DNA from: Ophiostoma sp. CBS 140.51
Taxonomy: Eukaryota; Ascomycota; Sordariomycetes; Ophiostomatales; Ophiostomataceae
DNA: 32,559 nt
Reading direction: 5' to 3'
Assembly (NCBI GenBank): GCA_029298735.1
Contig: JANSLP010000350.1
Span: forward strand, 1 to 32,559
Shown here: piece after piece, positions 9,261 through 18,991 of the stretch
Position numbering within the stretch: the first letter of the stretch is position 1
How the letters are laid out: each line of letters opens with the position of its first letter
Translations under genes and position numbers: made by a program
The notes under the pieces: generated by a model
What the model was told of the DNA's origin: nothing
Databases searched by the model: none
Seen by the model: only the letters and a program-made list of their open reading frames with translations

Positions 9261-10802
9261 ATGAGCGCTCGGGACAAGCCTGTTCCTCGTGGAATGTCGT
9301 CCTTCTGGCGATCGGCGCCCGGAGAACTCGACAGTTATCAGACAACGCCATCGCCTCCACAAACCGCGGATATTGTTGTTGTCGGCGCTGGATACTCGGG
9401 TGCTGCTATTGTTACTCACTTATTACGCCATCCAAACTACCAAGCAACGAAGCCCTCCATTTTGCTTCTTGAAGCACGTGAATTATGTTCAGGTGCCACT
9501 GGGAGAAACGGTCAGTTGCAAATGCTAGTCAAGACATCAGTTTACTCATGCTCACATCGTACCAGGCGGCCACCTGAAACCGGACTACTACGCCCTAGCC
9601 TCTCAGCTCGCTCAGAAATACGGTGTCAAAGCCGCTGCCGAAGTGGCAGACTTCGAAGCCGCAAACCTTGCAGCGGTCACGGACTTTATCCGTGAGGAGA
9701 AGTAAACTGCGACTTTGTTGTTACCCGAGGCATTGATGTCCATTTTTCCGAGAAGCAGCAACAGAAATGGAAGCAAGCGTACAATGACCTCGTCATGGCG
9801 GGGGTAGAATCTACGAAATCTGCATTTTGTCCGCCCGAAGAATATGCCTGAAGAGGTTAGAAGTTTGACTGAGTCCATTCCAAAATAAAAAAGAGGTCCT
9901 CCGCTAACTCAGAAGGATAGCTTTCCGGGGTGAAAGGTGCAAAAGGCATGTTTAGCTACACTGCAGGGCATGTGTGGCCGTACAAGTTGATTCACCACCT
10001 CATCAAAGACGCCATCAAGAAGGGCATCAATGTACAGACTCATACCGAGGTAAATGGCCTCGAAAAGGCAAAAGACGGTAGCTGGCACATCCAGTCAACT
10101 CGTGGTAGGGTCTCGGCAAAACAAGTCATCCTGGCCACAAATGCCTACACTGCAGGTCTTCTACCAGAATACAGGAACAAGATCATCCCTTACCGGGGAG
10201 TTGTTGCTCATATCAAGACACCCCAAAGAGCCCCGTTGCTTCAAAGCACATACTCGCTACGGTTCTCCAACTGGGACTTTGATTACCTGATTCCCAGGCC
10301 AGATGGCAGTATCGTTGTTGGGGGTGCTCGTAGGGCGTACTTGAAAGACAAAGAAGCCTGGTACGGGAACACCGATGACAGTATCGTGCTAGAAAGTACA
10401 CGCGAATACTTTGATGGCTATATGCAAAGACATTTCCACGGATGGGAAGACAGCGAAGCACACGTTGCAGATCATTGGACTGGTAGTAAGTAAATGATAA
10501 TTTGACTAACGTTGGTCTTATTTCTGACAAATGCAGTCATGGGGTACTCCTCTGATAGACTCCCTCGGGTTGGTCCCGTTCCAAACCGTCCTGGCATGTA
10601 CGTGATGGCAGGTTTCACTGGCCACGGTATGCCGCAGGTGTTTCTATGTGCTAAGGGGATTGTTGAAATGATTCTGGATAAAATTCCTTTTGGCTCTACT
10701 AACCTTCCGTCGCTGTTTCAAGAAACCGAAGAGAGGCTAAACGGTGGGGAGAACTTTATGGAGGATATATATACAACGGTGGTCTATCACGCAAAGTTAT
10801 AA
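9261..10802 (+). pseudogene. FAD-dependent oxidase (DAO superfamily) 2, two frameshifts
   Basis: A second, divergent DAO-type flavoenzyme. Exons 9261-9510, 9566-9855, 9921-10485 and 10537-10802 use good introns (the last two contain CTAAC). GAGYSG at 42-47 binds FAD, followed by LLLEARELCSGATGRNGGHLKPDYY; later motifs are VKGAKGMFSYTAGHVWPYKL, WTGIMGYSSDRLPRVGPVP and AGFTGHGMPQVF. In exon 2 the frame hits TAA at 9703 right after REEK; inserting one base would continue into CDFVVTRGIDVHFSE. A second lesion at TGA 9849-9851 needs one base removed to give YAEE before the next intron. The two indels cancel, so total exon length is a multiple of three, but about 145 bases are out of frame with stops. 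The start ATG at 9261 was chosen because the N-terminus resembles the family. It looks like a recent pseudogene unless the assembly is wrong. Confidence 0.8.
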
Positions 10803-11533
10803 TTAATGTTACTAGGCCCTTAGTGTTCGTTTCACGAATTTACGCGGTTTTATCTCGATTAAATATCCGACTAGACTCCCTCACGTGCTTACCCACTGTT
10901 ACAAAGGCACCTTCCCAAAGGGTAAGAGGCTCTGCTAGGTGATCAAGTCTAGGGGAGGGGTTCTTGCTCTGGTAAAACAGTGATAAGGTGTAACGGTCGA
11001 TCAATAATCAACACGTGTAAAGGGGGTTCTTCGTATGCAATGATGGTACAGGTTATTATATGTTTTATTTTTCTACCTTTTTAAAAGGAAAAGGCCGTGT
11101 AATAGAAATAAAAGCACAAAATAGATGAACAAATTTATTTTTGAATAAAACTTAACGAAATACAATCTGTTGGAGAGTAATTGAAAAGCCACATAAAATA
11201 AAATAATTATTATTTCATTCGTATAATGTAACTTGAAATCTCAATGTCACAAGAACACGGCAAATCGGCCGGTACTGCAGTCCGCATCGATGGCCGGCAT
11301 CTTCCATTTCTACAAGGGCCAAGAGCCCCAACATGGCTCGCAGAATCTCACTCACAAATACTCCGGAATTTCACAGGAACCCCAACATCCTGTTGGGTGC
11401 AACCTAGATTCCATGGTGCCTCCGTTGATGCTCCATCGCCTCGGTCTCGCTCCCCAATCTCCTCAATGGTTTCGTGTGTTTACCCTAAAAGGGGTAAGTG
11501 CAGCGACTAATACACACAATAATATAATTAGCT
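10803..11533. other. Intergenic, AT-rich
   Basis: Separates the catabolic cluster from the next gene group. It contains AT-rich runs at 11040-11230 and no ORF with recognisable content. A short perfect hairpin is listed separately. Confidence 0.6.
11381..11397. other. 7-bp hairpin CCCAACA-tcc-TGTTGGG
   Basis: Perfect 7-bp arms with a 3-base loop, about 380 bases upstream of the chosen regulator start. It could be a binding site or chance; no flanking T-run suggests a terminator. Confidence 0.4.
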
Positions 11534-11561
11534 GTTGACTAGTTGTCAATGACTAGTCAAC
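11534..11561. promoter_or_regulatory. Large inverted repeat upstream of Zn2Cys6 regulator
   Basis: Perfect 10-bp arms GTTGACTAGT (11534-11543) and ACTAGTCAAC (11552-11561) are spaced by 8 bases. Inside are two overlapping smaller palindromes, TTGAC-N5-GTCAA (11535-11549) and TGACTAGTCA (11550-11559), the latter of the TGAC..GTCA kind bound by bZIP factors. It is about 215 bases upstream of the ATG. Likely an operator; the protein that binds it is unknown. Confidence 0.55.
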
Positions 11562-11776
11562 CCCGCACAGAGCCCCCACACAAGTGCCAGTCCAAAAAGA
11601 GGAAAATTGGACACGGGTCTGCTCCGCACGCTGGTTGTGCCGGGCCGGGTTGTGGAGGAAAAAGGAACTGCTCTTTTCTCATATATGACCCGAGCCTCCC
11701 GCGGGACAGAAAACAGCAGTGGATCTTGTCGTACCACTCGCCCAGACACAACACAACATCACACGCGCCCATCAAC

Positions 11777-14203
11777 ATGGCCGACAACGTCTCGCCAGCG
11801 CACAGCCACACTCACAGCCAGAGCAGCCACAGTGGGACGACGATGACTGAGTCTGTTGCGTCCACGGCTGCGTCAACCGCTACATCGACCGCCGCCTCGG
11901 CGACATCTACACAGACCCCCGGCCGCCCCCCTAAACGCATACGCCTCAACCTTGCATGCAACAACTGTCGCCGCCGCAAGGTCAAGTGCGACACAGAGCA
12001 GCCCAAGTGCCGCAATTGCTGGCTGCGGGATGAAGAGTGTTTGACGACGGATCCACGGTATCCACCATCAGCCAGTCCAGATGGCCGTGGGAGAGCTGAA
12101 GTCCGACGGTGGGCGACGCCCAACGGATTGATGCCGGGGCAGAACCCAGCAGCAACACACCGAAATCAAGCGTATGTTGCAAAGCATGCCCCTTCTGGAG
12201 CATCGTCGGCAGCTGAACCGTCGTCAGCACCGCCGGCACATTGTCAACAGCAGAATCAGACACAGCCAGCTCCATCACCACCTACACCACGCCGGCCGTC
12301 AACGATTGTTGTGGCCGAAAACAACACACCATCTGCCTCTGGCACAACAGCAACAACAACAGAGGCTCCCATATCATGGGTCACTCGAAGCTACCATTAC
12401 TCTGAGACGGCGGAGCAAGCCCGAGAAGATGAAGATGGCGGCAACATGGACACTGACAATGGCCCTGCTGGACCAACAACGGTGGCCACAACCAGCAGTT
12501 ACGATGCCGACGTAGTCGTCAACACGGATGATGCAACACCACACCGTGTCAAGTACATGGGTGGAAGCAGTCTTCAATGCCTCGCAAATTTTGTTGACAT
12601 CTTCCTCCGGAGGAAGAGACTCCCACTCATGTCGACATCCTTCACTAGTGGAATGAGGCATGCAGAGGAATTCAGCCTGCCATTGTCGGTGACAATTCCC
12701 AGGCTGCCACAGACAGACACTGCAAATGCACACCTCTCCACATTTTTCGATCGAGTTGCACCCCTGTATCCCGTGGTCGACCGAGCTACAGTCGAGCAAG
12801 ACCTAAAACACTTTCACGAGATGGAGCAGGCATTGCCTTTCGGTGCCGGCTTGCAGTCTGTTCTGACACACGACGACATACCAGGGCTTGTGGTACTGCT
12901 TGCAGTACTCTCTATCGGTGCTGGTGAAGGCGATACCCAAGACACTACAGACGACACAGAATCTGGTCTTGCATATATCACTGCCGGCTTTGGTCTTGTG
13001 GCTCATTTGATCTCCCGTCCCTACCTTCGTAGTGTTCAAGCGTTCCTGCTGTTGGCCATCGGTCTTCGTCTCCGCGCTCGTGATGGACAGTCATGGTATC
13101 TCTTGGGCCAGGCTGTGAGAGTGGCCCACTCCATTGGTCTGCATCGACAGATTGCAGGAAATGCTTCAGGCAACAGCGACTCATCTCTCCAAAGCCGTGT
13201 CTGGTGGTCCTTGTACTCCCTTGAGAAACTGATGGAGCTGGAAACTGGAAGACCATCTGCCATCTCAAACGATGAGCCACTGCCACCGCCACCTCCAATC
13301 ACCGACTCATCCGACATCTTCCCGCCATGGGTTGCCTTGGCCACCATCCTGGGCCAGATCAGCCGCCGACTCTATGTGCAGAAACCAGCTAGCGCTCACG
13401 CCCTGTTGAATGAGATTGGCTACCTAGATCAGCAGCTGCAATCGTGGATGGCCAGCCTTCCAGAGCAACTCAAGCCAAGCTACGATGTCGTGACATCGCA
13501 ATCTTCGCCGTCAACTGCCGTCTTGACCACCTTTTTGGCCTTGCAATACTATCATGCACAGATGGCTGTTCTGCGTGCCGCGATTGTCTTTCCCACAAAG
13601 ACATTTGCAGCAGAAGTCGAGCGGGTGTTTCCAAATGGCATGTCCACAAACAACAAGCACCGTCTATTGCAAGCAGAGAGTTTGTGTACAGCAGCTGCAC
13701 GATCGACTGTGCACCGTGTTCTTGATCTAGCGGATGGCATGGTGTTGTCGTCATCTTCCCACCTGCTGTCGCCAACACTCACCTTCCAAGCAGCCGTTGT
13801 ACTGGCACTGCACATATTAAGAGCGCCTGGTAAGAGACTGGTGCGCTCAGATTGTGAGCTCCTGGCGTCTGCCACTTTACATTTGGAAGCACAATATGCA
13901 GGTGCTGGACAGCATCCAGGATTCGTTCGAGGATTGGCCACATTAAGGACGAGTGTTTCTGCCGCTGTGGACCAGCACACTGGTACGCCATCTTCAACTG
14001 CTGCGAGAGAAAGACGAGAGAGTGTTGTGCAGCCCATGGCGGTTGACCTCCCACCACTTGACACATACAACTATACAGCTTCCGTGCCGGAAATGGACAT
14101 GGCTTTCTTTGATATTGATGGAGATAACATGGGTCATCTGGAAGCATTTTGGAACGCCATGGGGCCCGTCAACTTTTTGGACCCTGGGTTGCAGAATGCG
14201 TAG
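11777..14203 (+). CDS. Zn2Cys6 fungal transcription factor (Fungal_trans domain)
   Basis: Nuclear DNA-binding regulator of 808 aa with no intron. After a Ser/Thr/Ala-rich N-terminus come a basic RPPKRIR stretch and the binuclear zinc cluster with Cys 61, 64, 71, 78, 81 and 88 (spacing 2-6-6-2-6). A long low-complexity Gln/Pro/Thr linker follows. The middle homology region (PF04082 type) runs roughly residues 318-500: FFDRVAPLYPVVDR, then WYLLGQAVRVAHSIGLHR, RVWWSLYSLEKLMELETGRPSAI and a Pro-rich loop. The same frame is open upstream to an ATG at 11549, but that stretch has a TATA-like TATATGA at about 11688 and non-family sequence, while ATG 11777 has a good context (CAACATGG), so I take 11777. 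It converges with an MFS transporter gene, a possible target. The specific pathway is not recognisable. Confidence 0.9.
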   Translation: MADNVSPAHSHTHSQSSHSGTTMTESVASTAASTATSTAASATSTQTPGRPPKRIRLNLACNNCRRRKVKCDTEQPKCRNCWLRDEECLTTDPRYPPSASPDGRGRAEVRRWATPNGLMPGQNPAATHRNQAYVAKHAPSGASSAAEPSSAPPAHCQQQNQTQPAPSPPTPRRPSTIVVAENNTPSASGTTATTTEAPISWVTRSYHYSETAEQAREDEDGGNMDTDNGPAGPTTVATTSSYDADVVVNTDDATPHRVKYMGGSSLQCLANFVDIFLRRKRLPLMSTSFTSGMRHAEEFSLPLSVTIPRLPQTDTANAHLSTFFDRVAPLYPVVDRATVEQDLKHFHEMEQALPFGAGLQSVLTHDDIPGLVVLLAVLSIGAGEGDTQDTTDDTESGLAYITAGFGLVAHLISRPYLRSVQAFLLLAIGLRLRARDGQSWYLLGQAVRVAHSIGLHRQIAGNASGNSDSSLQSRVWWSLYSLEKLMELETGRPSAISNDEPLPPPPPITDSSDIFPPWVALATILGQISRRLYVQKPASAHALLNEIGYLDQQLQSWMASLPEQLKPSYDVVTSQSSPSTAVLTTFLALQYYHAQMAVLRAAIVFPTKTFAAEVERVFPNGMSTNNKHRLLQAESLCTAAARSTVHRVLDLADGMVLSSSSHLLSPTLTFQAAVVLALHILRAPGKRLVRSDCELLASATLHLEAQYAGAGQHPGFVRGLATLRTSVSAAVDQHTGTPSSTAARERRESVVQPMAVDLPPLDTYNYTASVPEMDMAFFDIDGDNMGHLEAFWNAMGPVNFLDPGLQNA

Positions 14204-14437
14204 TTACGAATAGTTACGAGCAATGTACAAAATTTAACGTGAATGATAATAAATTTTCAAAAAGTGATCTGACACAGCCTACTGTACGCTATCTACTGTG
14301 AAATATAGGTGACACCACAACAGACTTCCCAGTAATATTCAATCTCTTCCTAGAAACTAAGACGGGGATAAGACAATAGAACAACACGCTCTCCCAACGT
14401 AAACAATCCGCTGTGAAGTAAAAGAGACAACTCTCTT

Positions 14438-16314
14438 TTAGACGGTATACTTTGTGCAGTACGCCCGGATCTTGGCGCTGAAAAAGTAAATGGGGATACC
14501 AATGGCAGCAATGACACCAGTCAGAATACCGTAAATGAGGAAAGCACCATCGTAGCCGCGCAGGTCAATGAGAGGCTGCACAGCGTACGAAGTGCCGAAA
14601 CTGAGGATACCACGGTAGGCACAAATGACGACAAGAACGGGACCGGAGCGGGTTGGGTAAGCGTCCAGAGCGTAGACAATGGCCGACTGGTTCGCACCGA
14701 GGAAGGCAAAGTAGTACGCGTTCAACGCAAACACAACGGCAAACCAGTGGATGTGCTCCGGGTGGGAGGCAGCCTGGCCATACAAAATCGAGGCAAGGAC
14801 ACCGACCATGGCCGGGAAGATGAGGGGCACAAGACGGTACTGCGGCTGGTGGACACCGCCGTTGCGACGGGCAAAGAAGCGCACCAGGAAATCCGAGCCC
14901 CAGCCCAGAATGGGAAGGCTGAGGATCGAGACAATGATCTGGCCCGCGTTTGCAAAGGAGATGTTGGCCGAGGGCCAGCTGTAAGGAGCGGCACCCAGAA
15001 TGTTGCCGTAGGTCGTGCCGATGGCAATATTGACGCCCAGAGTCAGGCCGTTGAGCAAGAAGCCCCACAGCATGTCCGGGAAGAACATGACCGTCAGCAT
15101 ACGAGCCACAGTGCGGCTACCTTCCTTCCAGTCGGACTTGTGGACAAAGATGCGGAGGTCCGAGGCCCACGTGCGCGGCGCGTACCGAAGTGTATCCATG
15201 ACACGCTCGTCCGTAGTCTTGAGGCGCGTGACAACATATTCATCACCAACCGACGTCTGACCAGCAAAAGCACCGACCTGGGTGGTCTGACCCTGGTAGG
15301 CGGCCAGAGGACGCTCATACTTGGTCTCGGGCACGAAAAGGAAGCTCAAGATCAAGACGAGGCCCGACAGACCGGCAAGGAGACCGTACCACCCAGAGGC
15401 GCCAATCTTGGCGGCAATGTACGATGTCAGGAGGACGAGAACAGTCGTGAAGATGTTGCCAAGCGCAGAGAAGATCATCTGGTAACGGGCACGCTCATGG
15501 AGGAAGAAGCTGTACAGGAGAAGAGGATTAGTATGCATAGAAAAAGATGAAACATAAAACGACTGTCTCGTATTCTCGCATCACGGGGTTCCGGACTCAC
15601 GTTTCTTGCACCATAAGAGGGCAAAGAGCTTCTGATTGACCAGCCGCAAGACCAAGGACCATGCGCGCTCCCAGATGCCATTCGTAGGACTTTTGCGTGA
15701 CGCACAAGACGCTGGCAACAAGCATCACGACACACGATCCGAGATAGACGGGACGGCGACCAATGGCAAGAGCGAGTGGCATGCCAACAAGGTTACCCAG
15801 ACCCATGAAGAGACTGGGGTAGGTCATCAAGTCTATTTGGACATTAGATAATTTGTTTTTGACATTGTGTAGCCAGGAGACACTCACGAGTAATATCGGC
15901 CACGCCGTAGCCTTGGTCGACATATAAGGGGATGAAGATGCCGAGGATGCCGCCCTGTGATAATTGTATCAGCAGGCATGTATGACAATGGTAGAAGAGG
16001 AAAATGAGACTCACAAGACCGCTGACCATGGTAAGACCAATGCAGCTGAAAAGGGCGACAACACCGAGCAGGATAAACTTGCGGTACAGAGGCAGGTTGA
16101 GAGGGTCACGGGGATCCTGACTCGGCGCAGGGATCAGGTAAGTTGTGCCATCTTCAGGCGTCAGGTTGACATCGCCGGCAAAGTCCTTGTCAGAAAGCAA
16201 CAGACCAGCCTTGATGAGGTCAGCATCGTTCAAGTCCTTGACGTCTTTCACATCTCTAAGATCGGCGTCGTTGTCGAGGGCCGTCTCGAGGTGATCAGCA
16301 GCGGCTTTGTCCAT
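14438..16314 (-). CDS. MFS transporter (12-helix type)
   Basis: Major facilitator superfamily membrane transporter, 556 aa. Exons are 16314-16015, 15954-15888, 15832-15601 and 15509-14438, with introns of 60, 55, 91 nt; each junction restores family sequence (MVSGLGGILGIFIP, DITHLMTYPSLFMGLGN, VQETFFLHERARYQ). A hydrophilic N-terminus of about 80 residues precedes LIPAPSQDPRDPLNLPLYRK, then about twelve hydrophobic segments. GRRPVYLG is the loop 2-3 motif; PETKYERPLAAYQG is typical of a fungal MFS group near HOL1/TPO-like transporters. The long central cytosolic loop carries charged residues. The start MDKAAADH was preferred to an upstream in-frame ATG at 16416 because it matches the family. 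Cargo is unknown; drug, nitrogenous or siderophore-like substrates are possible. It converges with the regulator at 11777-14203, 234 bases away. Confidence 0.92.
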
Positions 16315-17271
16315 TTTGGAGAAGTTTGTGTCAAATGAAAAGTGAATGTTGTGGGTGTCGACTCCTTTCTTCTCTTGTTGCCATCTCGACTTGGCGAGGC
16401 GTAATATATATGTCATTTTTCTTCGTTATGTTATGTGTTGTAGACGAACCGAATGTACAGAGTAAAAGGAGACATGTACGGAAGACGAACCGTCTTCTCT
16501 CCAGAGGAAAAGTGACGAACTGAGGAGACCCCATGAGCCATGGCCCGTCCGGGTTGGGAATCCGGGGGTGAACAGCGCCAAAGAGAACAAGAGTTTGACT
16601 AAACTCGGTGCATTTTGTTGGCGTTTTTCCCTTTATTTCGTGGAGCTGGGTCCTATCTGCGGGGAACCTGGCCTGTCTTGTTTTAGAAGGGATGCTTAGA
16701 TGCTTTAGTGGCTGCTGACATCCCACGGAGCGGGAAGGTGGAGGAGGTTGCAATGAGGAAAGAGCGAATGAACAAAAATAGGGAAAGTGCGATTGGATGA
16801 GGGGCTCAACAAGGGTAATTGAAATCCGCGAGGAAGGTGCGCATCTTGGTGGTGGTGAGGAAAGTGCGGAGGGCGTATTTTCGCTGAGAATGAAGGAGCG
16901 GTCTTTCTCCCTGACTTCCCAAAGCACAGACAAAATCCGACGGATCCCGGATCAGGGACCAGCCTCACTCTCGGTCCCAAGAACCAATATCGCGGAGCAC
17001 AACTTTGGACCACATCAACGGATCGGGTTCGGATTTGATTCAAGACAGTTGCTTTGGCTGATGACGACGACTCGAGATGGATGCAAAACATCGCGCAATC
17101 GATGCAAGAACCTGTACAGAGAAAACACAATAAATATCGTGATCCGCGGCTCATCGGACGATGCAATTCACTCATTTGAATTTTGCTTTGGTAAAAAATG
17201 CTCCGTTTTGTTCAATCTGAATAGTATGCTATGTAAAATACAATCCGCCAGCTTGGCTTTGCTGGATGAGC
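16315..17271. promoter_or_regulatory. Intergenic upstream of MFS transporter, CGGATC-rich
   Basis: No gene is supported in these 957 bases. CGGATC occurs at 16941, 16948 and 17019 and as GATCCG at 17141, well above the expectation for a 6-mer; CGGAT also occurs near 17030. GGGACC/GGTCCC arms lie about 16955-16979. These could be binding sites for a Zn2Cys6 factor such as one of the two encoded nearby. Confidence 0.4.
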
Positions 17272-18394
17272 TTAAGCCTCCGCCTGTATGTACGGAATAC
17301 CCGTCAGCTTGAATGCCCGCTCGCTCAGCACGGCATCGTTCAACGGACGATCGCGCTGCACCTTGTCCGGCTCGCCGTTGCGCATCGCCTTGTTCGAGCC
17401 AGTGTGCATCGCGTTGGGCCAGTGGGTAGTGCCCAATCGGGCCTCGTACGCAGCCTTCTTGCGCTTCAGGTCCTCCTGGGTAGCATCCGCCACGGGCATA
17501 AAGCACGTGTAAATGGCCAGGCGGTCCTGCTGCTTAGTGGCGGGCACGTTGTAGTGCGGCGTGCGCGAGTCCCACAGCAGCAGATCGCCGGGCTCGGCCT
17601 CGACCTTGATCCACTCGTGGCCGTGCTCCTTGAGCCAGGCCATGCCCTTGTCCGTGTAGCCGTACCACTCCTTGGTCCAGGCGGGGATGCGGTCTTCGGT
17701 GCCGCGGATGTCGTCGTGGAACTGCTCGCTAGTGTTGTGGCCGCCGCGACAGACAATGAGGCCGCCATCATTGGGGCCATTGGGCAGCAGGTTCACCAGA
17801 CCCTGGAGGCAGCGGAAACCCGGCCGGTCGGGGTCCTGGTCCTGGTGCGGCCAAGGCTTGTTGAGGGGCAGGTTGGTGCGGTTGGCGAAGCCGTAGTTGA
17901 TGGCGTCAAAGGACACAATCAGGTCGTCGGTGCCGTAGACTTTGGAGAAGGCATCGACAACACCGGGTTCCGAGCGAACGCCCCAGACAAAGTCTTCGTG
18001 GCAGGCACCGTAGTTGAGGAGCATGCCCTTTTCGTTAATGACGGGGAGCTTGTCGGAGTGGACAGTAGAAGGGTCGTTGCGGTCGTAGCCGTAGCCACTG
18101 TGAGGTCAGTGAACGAGTTCAAGCAAGTGGGAGTGGGCAAGCAGCCACGACAGAAAGTAGCTGCGAGCGAGCGGAGCAAGAACAAAAAACTTACAAGGAC
18201 TCGGCCAGGGCGTACATCTTGTCGGCGTACTCGAGGGCACGCTCACGTGGGATGGCGCCCTTGACGACCGCATAGCCGTCGCGCAGAAGGTCGTCACGCC
18301 AGTCGCCGTAGCGAGCATCGGTGCCGTCCATGCGCATGCGCCCCGACTCAACGGTGGGAGCCGTGATGGTGGCAGTAACAGTCTCGGTGGCCAT
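17272..18394 (-). CDS. Phytanoyl-CoA dioxygenase family Fe(II)/2-oxoglutarate oxygenase
   Basis: Soluble non-haem iron oxygenase using O2 and 2-oxoglutarate, typically hydroxylating or halogen-independent oxidising small molecules. Two exons, 18394-18195 and 18097-17272, with a 97-nt intron give 341 aa; the junction reads LAESFGYGYDRNDPS. The facial triad is visible: H151-x-D153 in WPHQDQDP and distal His 248 in TPHYNVPA, with Arg 259 in DRLAIYTCF as the likely 2-oxoglutarate carboxylate ligand. RDGYAVVKGAIP near the N-terminus is the usual start of the PhyH fold, and GDLLLWDSR is the strand before the last His. All key residues are present, so it should be active. Fungal members are common both in primary metabolism and in secondary-metabolite clusters; the substrate here is unknown. 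Its neighbours are MFS transporters on both sides. Confidence 0.93.
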
Positions 18395-18916
18395 GATGAT
18401 AGATGTGTTTGCAATAAAGGATGAAGATTTTTGTTCTTGATGTCGACTGAGTTGCTGTTGATGATGATCTCTTCACCTTCTTTGTCTTAAGAGACTCCGT
18501 GGATTGTCTACTTTTAACGTCGAGACGATGCTGAAAAAAATCAAGAAAATTTTCCTATACAATGTCATCTGATCATGATCCGGACAGCATCTTCGGGGTG
18601 AGCCACGGGCAGAAGACGGAGATCAGAGAGCATCTCGGTGGCCCGAATACACAGAGTTTGATGCACACATTATTTGAGTTCTCGGCTCGGATCCGACCCA
18701 GGGCGCTACTGGTCCGTCCGGCTTACACGGATCAAAATGGCGCTAGTAATCCGAATAACGCTAATGCTCCGAGGCCCCTGTTGACCTCACCTCGAACCTA
18801 GGGAGAGGACGAGAGAGGCGTTGCATCCTTCGGACATCACGAGGGACAATGAGAAATAAGAACCTCTTTATTGGTTTGCCTCCTTCTCCCATGAATCATT
18901 TATACATACTCAAGAT

Positions 18917-18991
18917 TCCACATCGCGGGGGTCACTTCTTGCCACAACACTGTCTGCTTTCCCCAGAGTGTACTCAGTATCGCGATGTGGA
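18917..18991. repeat. 11-bp inverted repeat, 53-base spacer
   Basis: TCCACATCGCG at 18917-18927 and its exact complement CGCGATGTGGA at 18981-18991. No target duplication or ORF is seen between them; it may be a relic of a small element or a looped regulatory site. Confidence 0.4.

Noticed and set aside
11549..11776. Upstream in-frame ATG extending the Zn2Cys6 regulator by 76 residues
   Set aside because: It overlaps the palindromic operator-like element and a TATA-like box; ATG 11777 has better context. A longer form cannot be fully excluded.
14747..15550. 267-codon plus-strand ORF
   Set aside because: It is antisense to the MFS transporter exons and hydrophilic with no motif.
17266..18264. 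332-codon plus-strand ORF
   Set aside because: It is antisense to the PhyH gene, spans that gene's intron, and has Val/Leu/Arg-rich sequence typical of a complementary shadow in GC-rich coding DNA.
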